Source of the DNA: an uncultured Collinsella sp.
GTDB lineage: Bacteria > Actinomycetota > Coriobacteriia > Coriobacteriales > Coriobacteriaceae
Assembly: GCA_902464645.1 (NCBI GenBank)
Contig: CABQKL010000015.1
Span: forward strand, 1-26,876
Reading direction: 5' to 3'
DNA: 26,876 nucleotides
Positions 6,725 through 13,925 of the stretch are shown here, one piece after another. The notes under the pieces were generated by a model. That model saw nothing but the letters and a program-made list of their open reading frames with translations. It searched no databases and had not been told where the DNA came from. Each line of letters starts with the position of its first letter. Position 1 is the stretch's first letter. The position numbers and the translations under genes were made by a program.

Positions 6725-9555
6725 TGGCTGCCAAACTCATCGATCTTTCCTTTACGCTCAACGGCCGTAAGGTCAAGGTTCAGATTGCCCCCGACACCAT
6801 GCTCTTTGCGCTGCTGCGTGAGCAGGGCTGCGCGTCGGTGCGCTGCGCCTGCGAGACCACCAACTGTGGCCTGTGCACGGTGTGGCTCGACGGCGACCCG
6901 GTGCTGAGCTGCTCGGTTCCCGCCGCGCGTGTCGAGGGCCACACCATCACCACGCTCGAGGGCCTCAAGGCCGAGTCCGAGGCGCTCGCCCGTGCGATGG
7001 CTGCCGAAGGCGCTGAGCAGTGCGGTTTTTGCGCCCCCGGCCTCATCATGAACGTGCTGGCGCTTGCCCGCGCCGCCAAGGAGGACCCGAGCCTCGTTGC
7101 CACGCGCGAGGAGCTCTCGCGCCAGCTCGCCGGCAATCTCTGCCGCTGCAGCGGCTACGAGAGCCAGCTGCGCGCTATCGTGCGCTTCCTCAACGAGTCC
7201 GGCGTGCAGGTTGGCTTTGAGATGCCCGAGCTGCCGGTCAACGACACCAGCTGTGACGGTGTCTCCTACAAGCAGATCACCCACAAGCAGCCCAAGAAGG
7301 ATTCGAAGGCCTTGCTCGAGGGCCGTCCTGTTTACACGGGCGACATGGTGCCCGCCGGCGCGCTCATCGTTAAGCTCAAGCGCAGCCCGTATGCCCGCGC
7401 CAAGATCCGCTCCATCGACACGTCGCGCGCCCTGAAGGTGCCTGGCGTGGTGGGCGTCTACACCTACGAGGACGTGCCCAAGCGCCGCTTTACCATCGCT
7501 GGCCAGAGCTATCCGCAGCCGAGTCCCTACGACCGCCTGATCCTTGAGAACCTCGTACGCTACCAAAACGAGGAGGTGGCGATCGTCGCCGCCGAGACTG
7601 AGGAGGCTGCCGACAAGGCGCTCAAACTCATTAAGGTCGACTATGAGGTGCTTGAGCCGCTGCTCGACTTTACCAAGGCACTCGATAACGACATCGTGGT
7701 TCACCCCGAGGGCGACGTGACCTTTATGTTCCCGCAGGGCGGCGACGTGTCCCGCAACCTGGTGTGCAGCGGTACCAGCGATTTTGGCGACTTGGACGAG
7801 GCCTTCGCCCAGAGCGACATCGTCTTTACCCGCACCTACACCAGCCAGGCCACGCAGACCGCGCCCATGGAAACCTTCCGCGCCTTCGCGACGACCGACG
7901 CGTTCGGGCGCATCTCGGTGACCACCTCTACGCAGGTGCCCTTCCACGTGCGCCGCATGGTCGCGCAGTCGCTCGATATCCCGCAGTCGCAGGTGCAGGT
8001 CATTAAGCCGCGCATCGGCGGCGGCTTTGGCTCCAAGCAGACGGGCTGCTGCGAGATCTTTGTTGCGTTTGTGACCCAGCAGACCGGTCGTCCGAGTTAC
8101 TGCTGCTACACCCGTGAGGAGACCATCACTGCGGGCAACTCGCGCCACCAGATGCAGATGACCGTTAAGCTGGGCGCCATGAACGACGGTACCATCACGG
8201 CCATCGATCTGCACACGCTGTCCAACGCCGGCGCGTATGGCGAGCATGCTACCACGACGATCGGTCTTTCGGGCCACAAGAGCTTGCCCATCTACAACCA
8301 CGTGAAGGCGAGCCGCTTTAGCTGGGACGCCGTCTACACCAATACCAACCGCGGCGGCGCGTATCGCGGCTACGGTGCCACCCAGGGCCAGTTTGCCGTG
8401 GAGAGCGCCGTCAACGAGCTCGCCGATATGCTGCACATGGACCCCGCCGACCTGCGCCTTAAGAACATCGTGCGCGAGGGCGAGATCATGCCGCAGTACT
8501 ACAACGAGAAGCTCAACGCCTGCGCGCTCGACCGCTGCCTGCTGCGCGCGATGGACATGATCGGTTGGCGCGACAAGCCGCTAGCCATCGACCTGGGCGA
8601 TCGCGTGCGTGCTCTGGGCTGCGCGCTCACCATGCAGGGCTCGGGCATTTCCAACGTGGATATCGCCGGCATCGACATGCGCCTGGAAGAGGACGGCTTC
8701 ATTACCATCGGCACCGGCGCCACCGATAACGGCATGGGCGTCGACACGATCCTGGCGCAGATTGCCGCCGAGGAGCTGGGCGTTGAGAGCTCGCTGATCG
8801 TGGTGCGCGGCGTGGACACCGACGTTTCGCCGTTCGATGCCGGCTCGTACGCGAGCTCGGGCACGTACGTGACGGGCCTTGCCGCCAAGAACGCCGCAAC
8901 CGAGCTGCGTGAGAAGATTTGCGCCAAGGCTGCCCAGATGTGGGACGTGGACGCCGCCGACGTGGTCTTCGATGGCCAGTACGTGCGCCTGTCCGACGAG
9001 CGTGCCGCGCGCGAGCAGAACCGCTATCTCACGCTGCGCGACTTTGCCAACCTGTGCGTCAAGAACATCGCGGGCGGCGACGCGCTCACCTCGCATGCCT
9101 CTGCCTGCCTGCCCGTTTCGCCTCCGCCTTTTATGGCCGGCATTGCCGAGGTCGAGGTCGACAAGGCTACCGGCAAGGTGACTGTGGTGGACTATGCGGC
9201 GGCTGTGGACTGCGGCACTGTGATCAATGAGGCGCTCGCGCGCGTCCAGGCCGAGGGCGGCATTGCCCAGGGTATCGGTCACGCGCTCTACGAGATCGTC
9301 GAGCACGACGACCGCGGCCGCCTGCGCACCGGTAACTTTATGAGCTACAAGCTGCCCACGCGCCTGGATATCGGCAGTATTCGCGTGGCCTTTGAGCCGA
9401 GCTACGAGCCGACGGGCCCGTTTGGCGCCAAGTCGATCGGCGAGGTCGTCATCAACACGCCGCTCGCCGCCGTCGCCTCGGCCGTCGCACACGCCACCGG
9501 CCACCAGGTTCGTTCGCTGCCGATCACGCCCGAGAAGGCCCTGCTGGGGGAGTAG
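6724..9555 (+). CDS. Molybdenum hydroxylase, fused [2Fe-2S] and molybdopterin subunit (xanthine dehydrogenase-like)
   Basis: The 943-residue protein joins two subunits that are often separate. Residues 1-160 carry two [2Fe-2S] clusters: the plant-ferredoxin type (C43, C48, C51, C63) and the helical type (C100, C103, C140, C142 in CGFC and CRCSGY). From about 185 the molybdopterin domains follow, with RIGGGFGSK (430-438), AYRGYGATQ (546-554), GGIAQGIGHALYE and GAKSIGE, where Glu907 is the expected catalytic base. AYRGYG resembles purine hydroxylases rather than CO dehydrogenase (AYRCSFR type). The PMEP motif reads PMET (381-384). Together with the FAD subunit it makes a complete three-domain enzyme, probably a purine or related N-heterocycle hydroxylase. 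The selenium genes upstream suggest a selenium-dependent type; this is inference. Substrate unknown. Confidence 0.88.
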   Translation: MAAKLIDLSFTLNGRKVKVQIAPDTMLFALLREQGCASVRCACETTNCGLCTVWLDGDPVLSCSVPAARVEGHTITTLEGLKAESEALARAMAAEGAEQCGFCAPGLIMNVLALARAAKEDPSLVATREELSRQLAGNLCRCSGYESQLRAIVRFLNESGVQVGFEMPELPVNDTSCDGVSYKQITHKQPKKDSKALLEGRPVYTGDMVPAGALIVKLKRSPYARAKIRSIDTSRALKVPGVVGVYTYEDVPKRRFTIAGQSYPQPSPYDRLILENLVRYQNEEVAIVAAETEEAADKALKLIKVDYEVLEPLLDFTKALDNDIVVHPEGDVTFMFPQGGDVSRNLVCSGTSDFGDLDEAFAQSDIVFTRTYTSQATQTAPMETFRAFATTDAFGRISVTTSTQVPFHVRRMVAQSLDIPQSQVQVIKPRIGGGFGSKQTGCCEIFVAFVTQQTGRPSYCCYTREETITAGNSRHQMQMTVKLGAMNDGTITAIDLHTLSNAGAYGEHATTTIGLSGHKSLPIYNHVKASRFSWDAVYTNTNRGGAYRGYGATQGQFAVESAVNELADMLHMDPADLRLKNIVREGEIMPQYYNEKLNACALDRCLLRAMDMIGWRDKPLAIDLGDRVRALGCALTMQGSGISNVDIAGIDMRLEEDGFITIGTGATDNGMGVDTILAQIAAEELGVESSLIVVRGVDTDVSPFDAGSYASSGTYVTGLAAKNAATELREKICAKAAQMWDVDAADVVFDGQYVRLSDERAAREQNRYLTLRDFANLCVKNIAGGDALTSHASACLPVSPPPFMAGIAEVEVDKATGKVTVVDYAAAVDCGTVINEALARVQAEGGIAQGIGHALYEIVEHDDRGRLRTGNFMSYKLPTRLDIGSIRVAFEPSYEPTGPFGAKSIGEVVINTPLAAVASAVAHATGHQVRSLPITPEKALLGE

Positions 9556-9592
9556 ACGAGGCGACGCATCCGCCGCTCTTTGCCTAGCCCGG

Positions 9593-9778
9593 GGAAACTG
9601 CAGCCCACTTTTCGACCGAATTGTGGGCTGCAGTTTCCGTTTGAGGCCCTCGGCGGAAAGTGCATCCCGGAATAGGGGCTCAAAACGGGTTGCAGTTTCC
9701 GGTTGATGGCTATAGCGGAAGCCGCATCCCATCCCGAGGCCCCAAGCTGGGACACGCTTTCCGGCGCATGGCCAGCAC
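9593..9778. repeat. Three tandem 62-bp hairpin units
   Basis: Units start at 9593, 9655 and 9717, exactly 62 bp apart. Each begins GGAAnnnGCAnCCC and has a complementary right arm 30 bases in: unit 1 GGAAACTGCAGCCCAC / GTGGGCTGCAGTTTCC (9593-9608/9623-9638, perfect), unit 2 GGAAAGTGCATCCCG / CGGGTTGCAGTTTCC (9655-9669/9686-9700, two mismatches), unit 3 weaker (9717-9731/9748-9762). The hairpins are 3' of the molybdenum hydroxylase gene. No T-run follows, so they are not ordinary terminators. Together with copy 3 of the AGTTGCGGTG palindrome they fill most of the 416-bp gap 9556-9971. Confidence 0.85.
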
Positions 9779-9801
9779 CGCCAGACTGCCGAGTCGCACC
9801 G

Positions 9802-9870
9802 AAGTTGCGGTGGAATAGTTCCTGTTTTGGAGGACTGGAGCCCCAAACAGGAACTATTTCACCGCAACTT
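9802..9870. repeat. AGTTGCGGTG palindrome, copy 3 (GTTC type)
   Basis: AGTTGCGGTGGAATAGTTCC (from 9803) pairs with GGAACTATTTCACCGCAACT (ending 9869), one G-U pair; pairing extends inward through CTGTTT/AAACAG. It stands between the 62-bp array and the tRNA-Leu promoter. Confidence 0.9.
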
Positions 9871-9943
9871 ATGAGATGGGATGCCTTGCGCTCGTGGTGA
9901 GGTCGTGAGCTAAAAACGTGTGCGTGCGCTTGCCGTTCGTATC

Positions 9944-9952
9944 TGCTATCAT
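9944..9952 (+). promoter_or_regulatory. Possible extended -10 promoter of tRNA-Leu
   Basis: TGCTATCAT is an extended -10 (TGn plus TATCAT) 20 bases before the mature tRNA 5' end. TTGCCG at 9930-9935 is too close to be its -35 box. Confidence 0.45.
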
Positions 9953-9971
9953 TCCTAGTCTGTGCGCTCAT

Positions 9972-10055
9972 GCGGGCGTGGCGGAATTGGTAGACGCGCC
10001 AGATTTAGGTTCTGGTGGGATTCCCGTGAAGGTTCGAGTCCTTTCGCCCGCACCA
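9972..10055 (+). tRNA. tRNA-Leu (anticodon TAG)
   Basis: The acceptor stem GCGGGCG (9972-9978) pairs with CGCCCGC (10045-10051), followed by A and an encoded CCA. The anticodon stem CCAGA/TCTGG encloses TTTAGGT, giving anticodon TAG. A long variable arm and T loop GGTTCGAGTCC identify a class II tRNA, consistent with leucine. It reads CUA and, by wobble, other CUN codons. It lies about 90 bp upstream of tig. Confidence 0.96.
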
Positions 10056-10143
10056 ACGCATCTGCGTCGGCCCTGGCCGTCGCGACACTTTGTTGCATAA
10101 AGGTACCAGCACCTCAGATAAGCTGGGCAGTATGAGGAGGAAC

Positions 10144-11445
10144 GTGTTGAACATCACCGCTTCTGACGTCAAGGACGCCAAGCTCACCGCTACGGTCACC
10201 ATCCCGGCCGCCGACGTCGACGCCGCGATCAAGAAGGCCTACAAGGACACCGCCAAGAAGTACCGCTTCCCGGGCTTCCGCGCCGGTAAGGCCCCCCGTC
10301 CGGTCATCGACTCCGCTCTTGGCGCCGAGGCTACCCTCGCTCAGGCCACCAACGACCTGATCGCCGCCAACGAGCCCGCCGTCCTCAACGAGCTGGACAT
10401 CGTCCCCACCAAGAGCGGTGACTACAAGGAGCTCGACCTCGCCAAGGATCACGAGGACTACACCTACACCGTCGAGTTCTCCCTGCGTCCCGCCGCTGAG
10501 CTCTCCTCCTTCGACGCCGTCGAGATCGAGATGCCCCCTGCGGAGGTCACCGAGTCCGAGATCAACAACCAGGTCGAGATGCTCCTCAACTACCGTGCCA
10601 CCTTCGAGGACGTCGAGGGTCGCGCCGTCGAGGCCGAGGACTACGTCACCGTCGACCTCAAGGCCGTCGAGAACGCCGACAACTTTGCCGCCGAGGGCCG
10701 TATGCTCATCGCCGGTAGCGACAGCAACCCCAAGGAGTTCAATGAGGCCCTGATCGGCGCTAACGTTGACGACGTCAAGACCGTCACCTGGACCGACGAG
10801 GTCGAGGAGGGCGAGGAGGCCGAGACCCACACCGTCGAGGTCACCGTCAAGGGCATCAAGGTCCGCAACACCCCCGAGCTCACCGACGAGCTCGTCAAGT
10901 CCGACTTTGGCTTCGACAGCATCGACGCTATGCGCGACGCCATCAAGATCGAGATCGAGCAGGACAAGGCTTCTCGCCTTCCGGCCGAGAAGGAGAACCG
11001 TTGCGTCTCCGCTCTCGCCGAGCGTCTGCAGCTCGACGAGATGGACGCCGACTACGAGCAGTCCGTCTTTGAGGAGCTTGGCCAGAACTTCCTGTCCAAC
11101 CTCGCTGCCCGCGGCATGACCCTGGACACCTGGCTGCCCGCTTCCGGCCTGACCATGGAGCAGTTCATCGGCGACCTGCACAAGCAGGCCAACGACGTTG
11201 CCCGTGAGTCCCTGGCTCTGGACGCCCTCGCCCGTGAGCTCAAGATCGAGGTCACCGAGGACGACATCAACGCCGAGTTCGAGAAGGCCGGCGTCAAGGA
11301 CGTCGAGGCTTCCAAGGCCGAGTTCATCGCCGATGGCCGCATGCCTGCCGTCCGCGAGTCCATCCGTCGCTCCAAGGCCGTCGACCACCTGGTCGAGAAC
11401 GCCAAGGTGACCGAGGTCGACGAGACCGCCAAGGACGCCGAGTAA
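10144..11445 (+). CDS. tig: Trigger factor, ribosome-associated chaperone and peptidyl-prolyl isomerase
   Basis: Trigger factor binds the ribosome exit tunnel and shields nascent chains. The 433-residue protein has the three usual parts: N-terminal ribosome-binding domain with the signature FPGFRAGKAP (42-51), a central FKBP-like domain (about 155-245) and a C-terminal helical chaperone domain. It is very acidic towards the end. Start: AGGAGG (10135-10140) lies 3 bases before GTG 10144 and 6 before TTG 10147, either of which gives the expected N-terminus (...NITASDVKDAKL); ATG 10132 lies before the ribosome site and is unlikely. The tig-clpP-clpX order that follows is conserved in many bacteria. 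Confidence 0.95.
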   Translation: MLNITASDVKDAKLTATVTIPAADVDAAIKKAYKDTAKKYRFPGFRAGKAPRPVIDSALGAEATLAQATNDLIAANEPAVLNELDIVPTKSGDYKELDLAKDHEDYTYTVEFSLRPAAELSSFDAVEIEMPPAEVTESEINNQVEMLLNYRATFEDVEGRAVEAEDYVTVDLKAVENADNFAAEGRMLIAGSDSNPKEFNEALIGANVDDVKTVTWTDEVEEGEEAETHTVEVTVKGIKVRNTPELTDELVKSDFGFDSIDAMRDAIKIEIEQDKASRLPAEKENRCVSALAERLQLDEMDADYEQSVFEELGQNFLSNLAARGMTLDTWLPASGLTMEQFIGDLHKQANDVARESLALDALARELKIEVTEDDINAEFEKAGVKDVEASKAEFIADGRMPAVRESIRRSKAVDHLVENAKVTEVDETAKDAE

Positions 11446-11491
11446 TTCTCGCCACCTTGCCCGCGAGCGCATGCGTGCGCCCGTGATGGGG

Positions 11492-11516
11492 TAAAGTTAT
11501 AAACCGGTTATCCGGT
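11492..11516 (+). promoter_or_regulatory. Possible clpP promoter -10 and ACCGG palindrome
   Basis: TAAAGT (11492-11497, preceded by GG) and TATAAA (11498-11503) are candidate -10 boxes. ACCGG-TTAT-CCGGT (11503-11516) is a perfect inverted repeat overlapping them, which could be an operator. No match to the ClgR box known from other actinobacteria was recognised. Confidence 0.3.
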
Positions 11517-11521
11517 CGCTT

Positions 11522-11565
11522 CGTACGGTGCCAGCCAATGCATAGCATGCGGGCACCGTACGTTT
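11522..11565 (+). terminator. Hairpin between tig and clpP, possible terminator or leader hairpin
   Basis: CGTACGGTGCC (11522-11532) and GGCACCGTACG (11552-11562) form a perfect 11-bp stem with an ATGCATAGCATGC-containing loop, followed by TTTGTCT. It could end the tig transcript or be part of the clpP leader, 45 bases before the start codon. Confidence 0.55.
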
Positions 11566-11609
11566 GTCTAGAACCATTATTGGTCCGCAAGAGAGAAATG
11601 GAGATGCGT

Positions 11610-12230
11610 ATGATCGCTAAGTTCGATTCCGCCCTCGTGCCATACGTTATCGAGCAGACGCCGCGCGGCGAGCGCAGCTACGATATCTATTCGCGCCTGC
11701 TCAACGACCGCATCATCTTCTTGGGCGAGGAGATCAACTCCGTCAGTGCCAACCTGGTCGTTGCCCAGCTGCTGCATCTTGAGAGCCAGGATGCCGAGAA
11801 GGATATCTCGCTCTACATCAATTCGCCCGGCGGCGAGGTTTACTCCGGCCTGGCGATTCTTGACACCATGAACTTTATCAAGCCGCAGGTCTCCACCATC
11901 TGCGTCGGTATGGCTGCGTCCATGGCCGCCGTGCTGCTTTCGGCCGGTGCTAAGGGCAAACGCTTCTGCCTGCCGCACTCCAAGGTCATGATTCACCAGC
12001 CCAGCGGCGGTGCCCAGGGCCAGCAGACCGAGATCGAGATCGTGGCCGAGGAGATCAAGAAGACTCGCCGCGAGCTCAATCAGATCCTGTCCGATGCCTC
12101 GGGCCAGCCCATTGAGAAGGTCCAGGCCGACACCGAGCGCGACAACTACCTGACCGCTGCCGAGGCCCTCGACTACGGCCTGATTGACCGTATTGTCACC
12201 TCGCGCGATCTCGCCGCGAAGGACGCCTAG
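11610..12230 (+). CDS. clpP: ATP-dependent Clp protease proteolytic subunit
   Basis: ClpP forms the tetradecameric serine protease chamber that degrades proteins fed by ClpX or other Clp ATPases. The 206-residue protein has the catalytic Ser104 in GMAASMAA, His129 in MIHQPSGG and Asp178 in ERDNYL; the spacing Ser+25 and Ser+74 matches characterised ClpPs. Three ATGs are close together (11598, 11604, 11610). I chose 11610 because GGAG ends 6 bases upstream and the protein then starts near the usual LVPYVIEQT; 11598 would add four residues. clpX starts one base after the clpP stop region (TAGGATG), so they form an operon. Only one clpP is visible here, though many actinobacteria carry two. Confidence 0.95.
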   Translation: MIAKFDSALVPYVIEQTPRGERSYDIYSRLLNDRIIFLGEEINSVSANLVVAQLLHLESQDAEKDISLYINSPGGEVYSGLAILDTMNFIKPQVSTICVGMAASMAAVLLSAGAKGKRFCLPHSKVMIHQPSGGAQGQQTEIEIVAEEIKKTRRELNQILSDASGQPIEKVQADTERDNYLTAAEALDYGLIDRIVTSRDLAAKDA

Positions 12231-12231
12231 G

Positions 12232-13638
12232 ATGGCAGGAAACATGCAGGACAACTTTGACGAGAACGGCAACCCCATCCGCTGCTCCTTCTGCGGAAAA
12301 GAGCAGGGCCAGGTCCGTCGCCTCGTAAAGGGTCCGACCAACATCTTTATTTGTGACGAGTGCGTCGCCGCCTGTTCCGAGATTCTGGAGGAGTCGCTGG
12401 CTTCGGACTTTATGGACGCTGCCCGCAACGGCAAGCTGCCGGGCTTCCTCAACGACCACGGTCAGGCTGCATCCCAGTCCGCCGTGGACCCCGAGACCGA
12501 GGGCTTTGAGCTCGAGGACGACCGTCAGGTCATCACGCGCGTGCCGACGCCGCACGAGATCTATGACGAGCTTTCGGCCTATGTTATGGGTCAGGAGGAC
12601 GCCAAGCGCGCCATGTCGGTGGCCGTGTACAACCACTATCGTCGCGTGATCGAGGGCGGCGCCGCGGTGTCTGCCTTTGACGACGGTATGGGCTCGCAGT
12701 TCGACGACGATATGGACGAGGTAGAGCTCGCCAAGTCCAACATCCTGCTGCTCGGTCCCACCGGTACCGGTAAGACCCTGCTCGCCCAGACGCTCGCGCG
12801 CATCCTCGAGGTGCCGTTTGCCATCGCCGACGCTACCGCGCTTACCGAGGCCGGCTATGTGGGCGAGGACGTGGAGAACATCCTGCTCAAGCTTATCAAT
12901 GCTGCCGATGGCGATATCGAGCGCGCACAGGTGGGCATTATCTACGTGGACGAGATTGACAAGATCGCCCGCAAGGCCGAGAACCTCTCCATTACCCGCG
13001 ATGTCTCGGGCGAGGGCGTTCAGCAGGCGCTGCTTAAGATTCTTGAGGGCACGGTGGCAAGTGTTCCGCCCACCGGCGGCCGCAAGCATCCTCAGCAGGA
13101 GCTGCTGCAGATCGATACGACCAACATCCTGTTTATCTGCGGCGGAGCCTTTGTGGGCCTGGACAAGATCATCGCCGACCGCGTCGGAAACAAGGGCGTG
13201 GGCTTTAACTCCGAGATCGCCGGCCCCACCTCGGTCGACGAGAACGACCTGCTGCGTCAGGTGCTCCCGCAGGACCTCAACGCCTTTGGCATGATCCCCG
13301 AGTTTGTGGGACGTACGCCCGTCGTCACCCAGACGCAGGCGCTCGACGAGGACGACTTGGTGTCGATTCTGACCGAGCCCAAGAACGCCGTGGTGCGCCA
13401 GTACCGCAAGATGTTCCAGCTCGAGGACGTTGAGCTTGAGTTTGAGGACGCTGCCCTGCACGAGATCGCCCGCATGGCGCTTGCCCGCAAGACCGGCGCC
13501 CGCGGCCTGCGCTCCATCTGCGAGGACGTGCTGCAGCAGACGATGTTCGACCTGCCCAGCGAGGAGGGCGTTTCCAAGGTCGTTGTGACCGAAGCCTCCG
13601 TAAAGGGCGAAGAACAGCCCCAGCGCATCTACGGCTAA
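12232..13638 (+). CDS. clpX: ATP-dependent Clp protease ATP-binding subunit ClpX
   Basis: ClpX is the hexameric AAA+ unfoldase that recognises tagged substrates and threads them into ClpP. The 468-residue protein has the N-terminal zinc-binding domain (C18, C21, C41, C44), Walker A GPTGTGKT (175-182), pore motif GYVGED, Walker B IIYVDE (236-241), the RKH loop in GGRKHPQQE and sensor-2 TGARGLR. An acidic linker of about 20 residues (DDGMGSQFDDDMDEVE) is inserted before Walker A. AAGGA lies 8 bases upstream of ATG 12232; ATG 12244 is an alternative. A strong terminator follows, ending the clpP-clpX operon. Confidence 0.97.
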   Translation: MAGNMQDNFDENGNPIRCSFCGKEQGQVRRLVKGPTNIFICDECVAACSEILEESLASDFMDAARNGKLPGFLNDHGQAASQSAVDPETEGFELEDDRQVITRVPTPHEIYDELSAYVMGQEDAKRAMSVAVYNHYRRVIEGGAAVSAFDDGMGSQFDDDMDEVELAKSNILLLGPTGTGKTLLAQTLARILEVPFAIADATALTEAGYVGEDVENILLKLINAADGDIERAQVGIIYVDEIDKIARKAENLSITRDVSGEGVQQALLKILEGTVASVPPTGGRKHPQQELLQIDTTNILFICGGAFVGLDKIIADRVGNKGVGFNSEIAGPTSVDENDLLRQVLPQDLNAFGMIPEFVGRTPVVTQTQALDEDDLVSILTEPKNAVVRQYRKMFQLEDVELEFEDAALHEIARMALARKTGARGLRSICEDVLQQTMFDLPSEEGVSKVVVTEASVKGEEQPQRIYG

Positions 13639-13660
13639 ACCAGCCTAAAGCGTGTTTGCA

Positions 13661-13697
13661 AATAGCCTCCGACCACCCGCGGTCGGAGGCTATTTTA
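13661..13697 (+). terminator. Rho-independent terminator of clpX
   Basis: AATAGCCTCCGACC (13661-13674) and GGTCGGAGGCTATT (13681-13694) form a perfect 14-bp stem with loop ACCCGC, followed by TTATAT. Confidence 0.93.
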
Positions 13698-13789
13698 TAT
13701 ATACGCAATAACCCCAACTACCTGTGTTATTCTGTGTGTTTGTTTAAGCCTCAGCGAAGTCATATCAGACTGAAGTAATCGATACCTAA

Positions 13790-13905
13790 GGGGAGGAATG
13801 TAGGCCCGATTTTCGTAGATTCCGCACGAGCCGAAGACCACTTAATGTGGTCTTCGAGCGAGCCCAGGACTTGACCGAGCGAAAATCGGGCCTACATTTC
13901 TCCCC
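13790..13905. repeat. Nested palindrome upstream of valS (TTAAT-core family, copy A)
   Basis: The outer arms 13790-13815 and 13880-13905 are 26-bp reverse complements with one mismatch; they contain ATGTAGGCCCGATTTTCG and its complement. Inside is a perfect 25-nt hairpin: CGAAGACCAC-TTAAT-GTGGTCTTCG (13832-13856), preceded by TTCCGCACGAGC. The same inner sequence occurs inverted after valS (16638-16745) with different outer arms. It ends 20 bases before the valS start codon, so it would form the 5' leader structure of the valS mRNA. It is not a T-box: no AGGGTGG...ACCGCG element is seen. Confidence 0.88.
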
Positions 13906-13925
13906 GGCGGGACAGGGAGAGATAT

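Noticed and set aside
6721..8436. Long minus-strand open frame opposite the molybdenum hydroxylase gene
   Set aside because: It is a shadow frame caused by high GC at third codon positions of the real gene and encodes a low-complexity Val/Leu/Gly/Arg-rich product with no domain.
9593..9778. CRISPR array
   Set aside because: The units are regularly spaced, but there are only three, they are palindromic over most of their length, diverge between units, and no cas gene is nearby.
13798..13803. ATG-TAG start-stop minimal ORF after GGGGAGG upstream of valS
   Set aside because: The spacing between GGAGG and ATG is only one base and the sequence is part of a palindrome arm, which explains it without translation.
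13740..13925. T-box riboswitch before valS
   Set aside because: The long leader hairpins suggested one, but there is no AGGGTGG...ACCGCG antiterminator element and the core is shared with an element located after valS.
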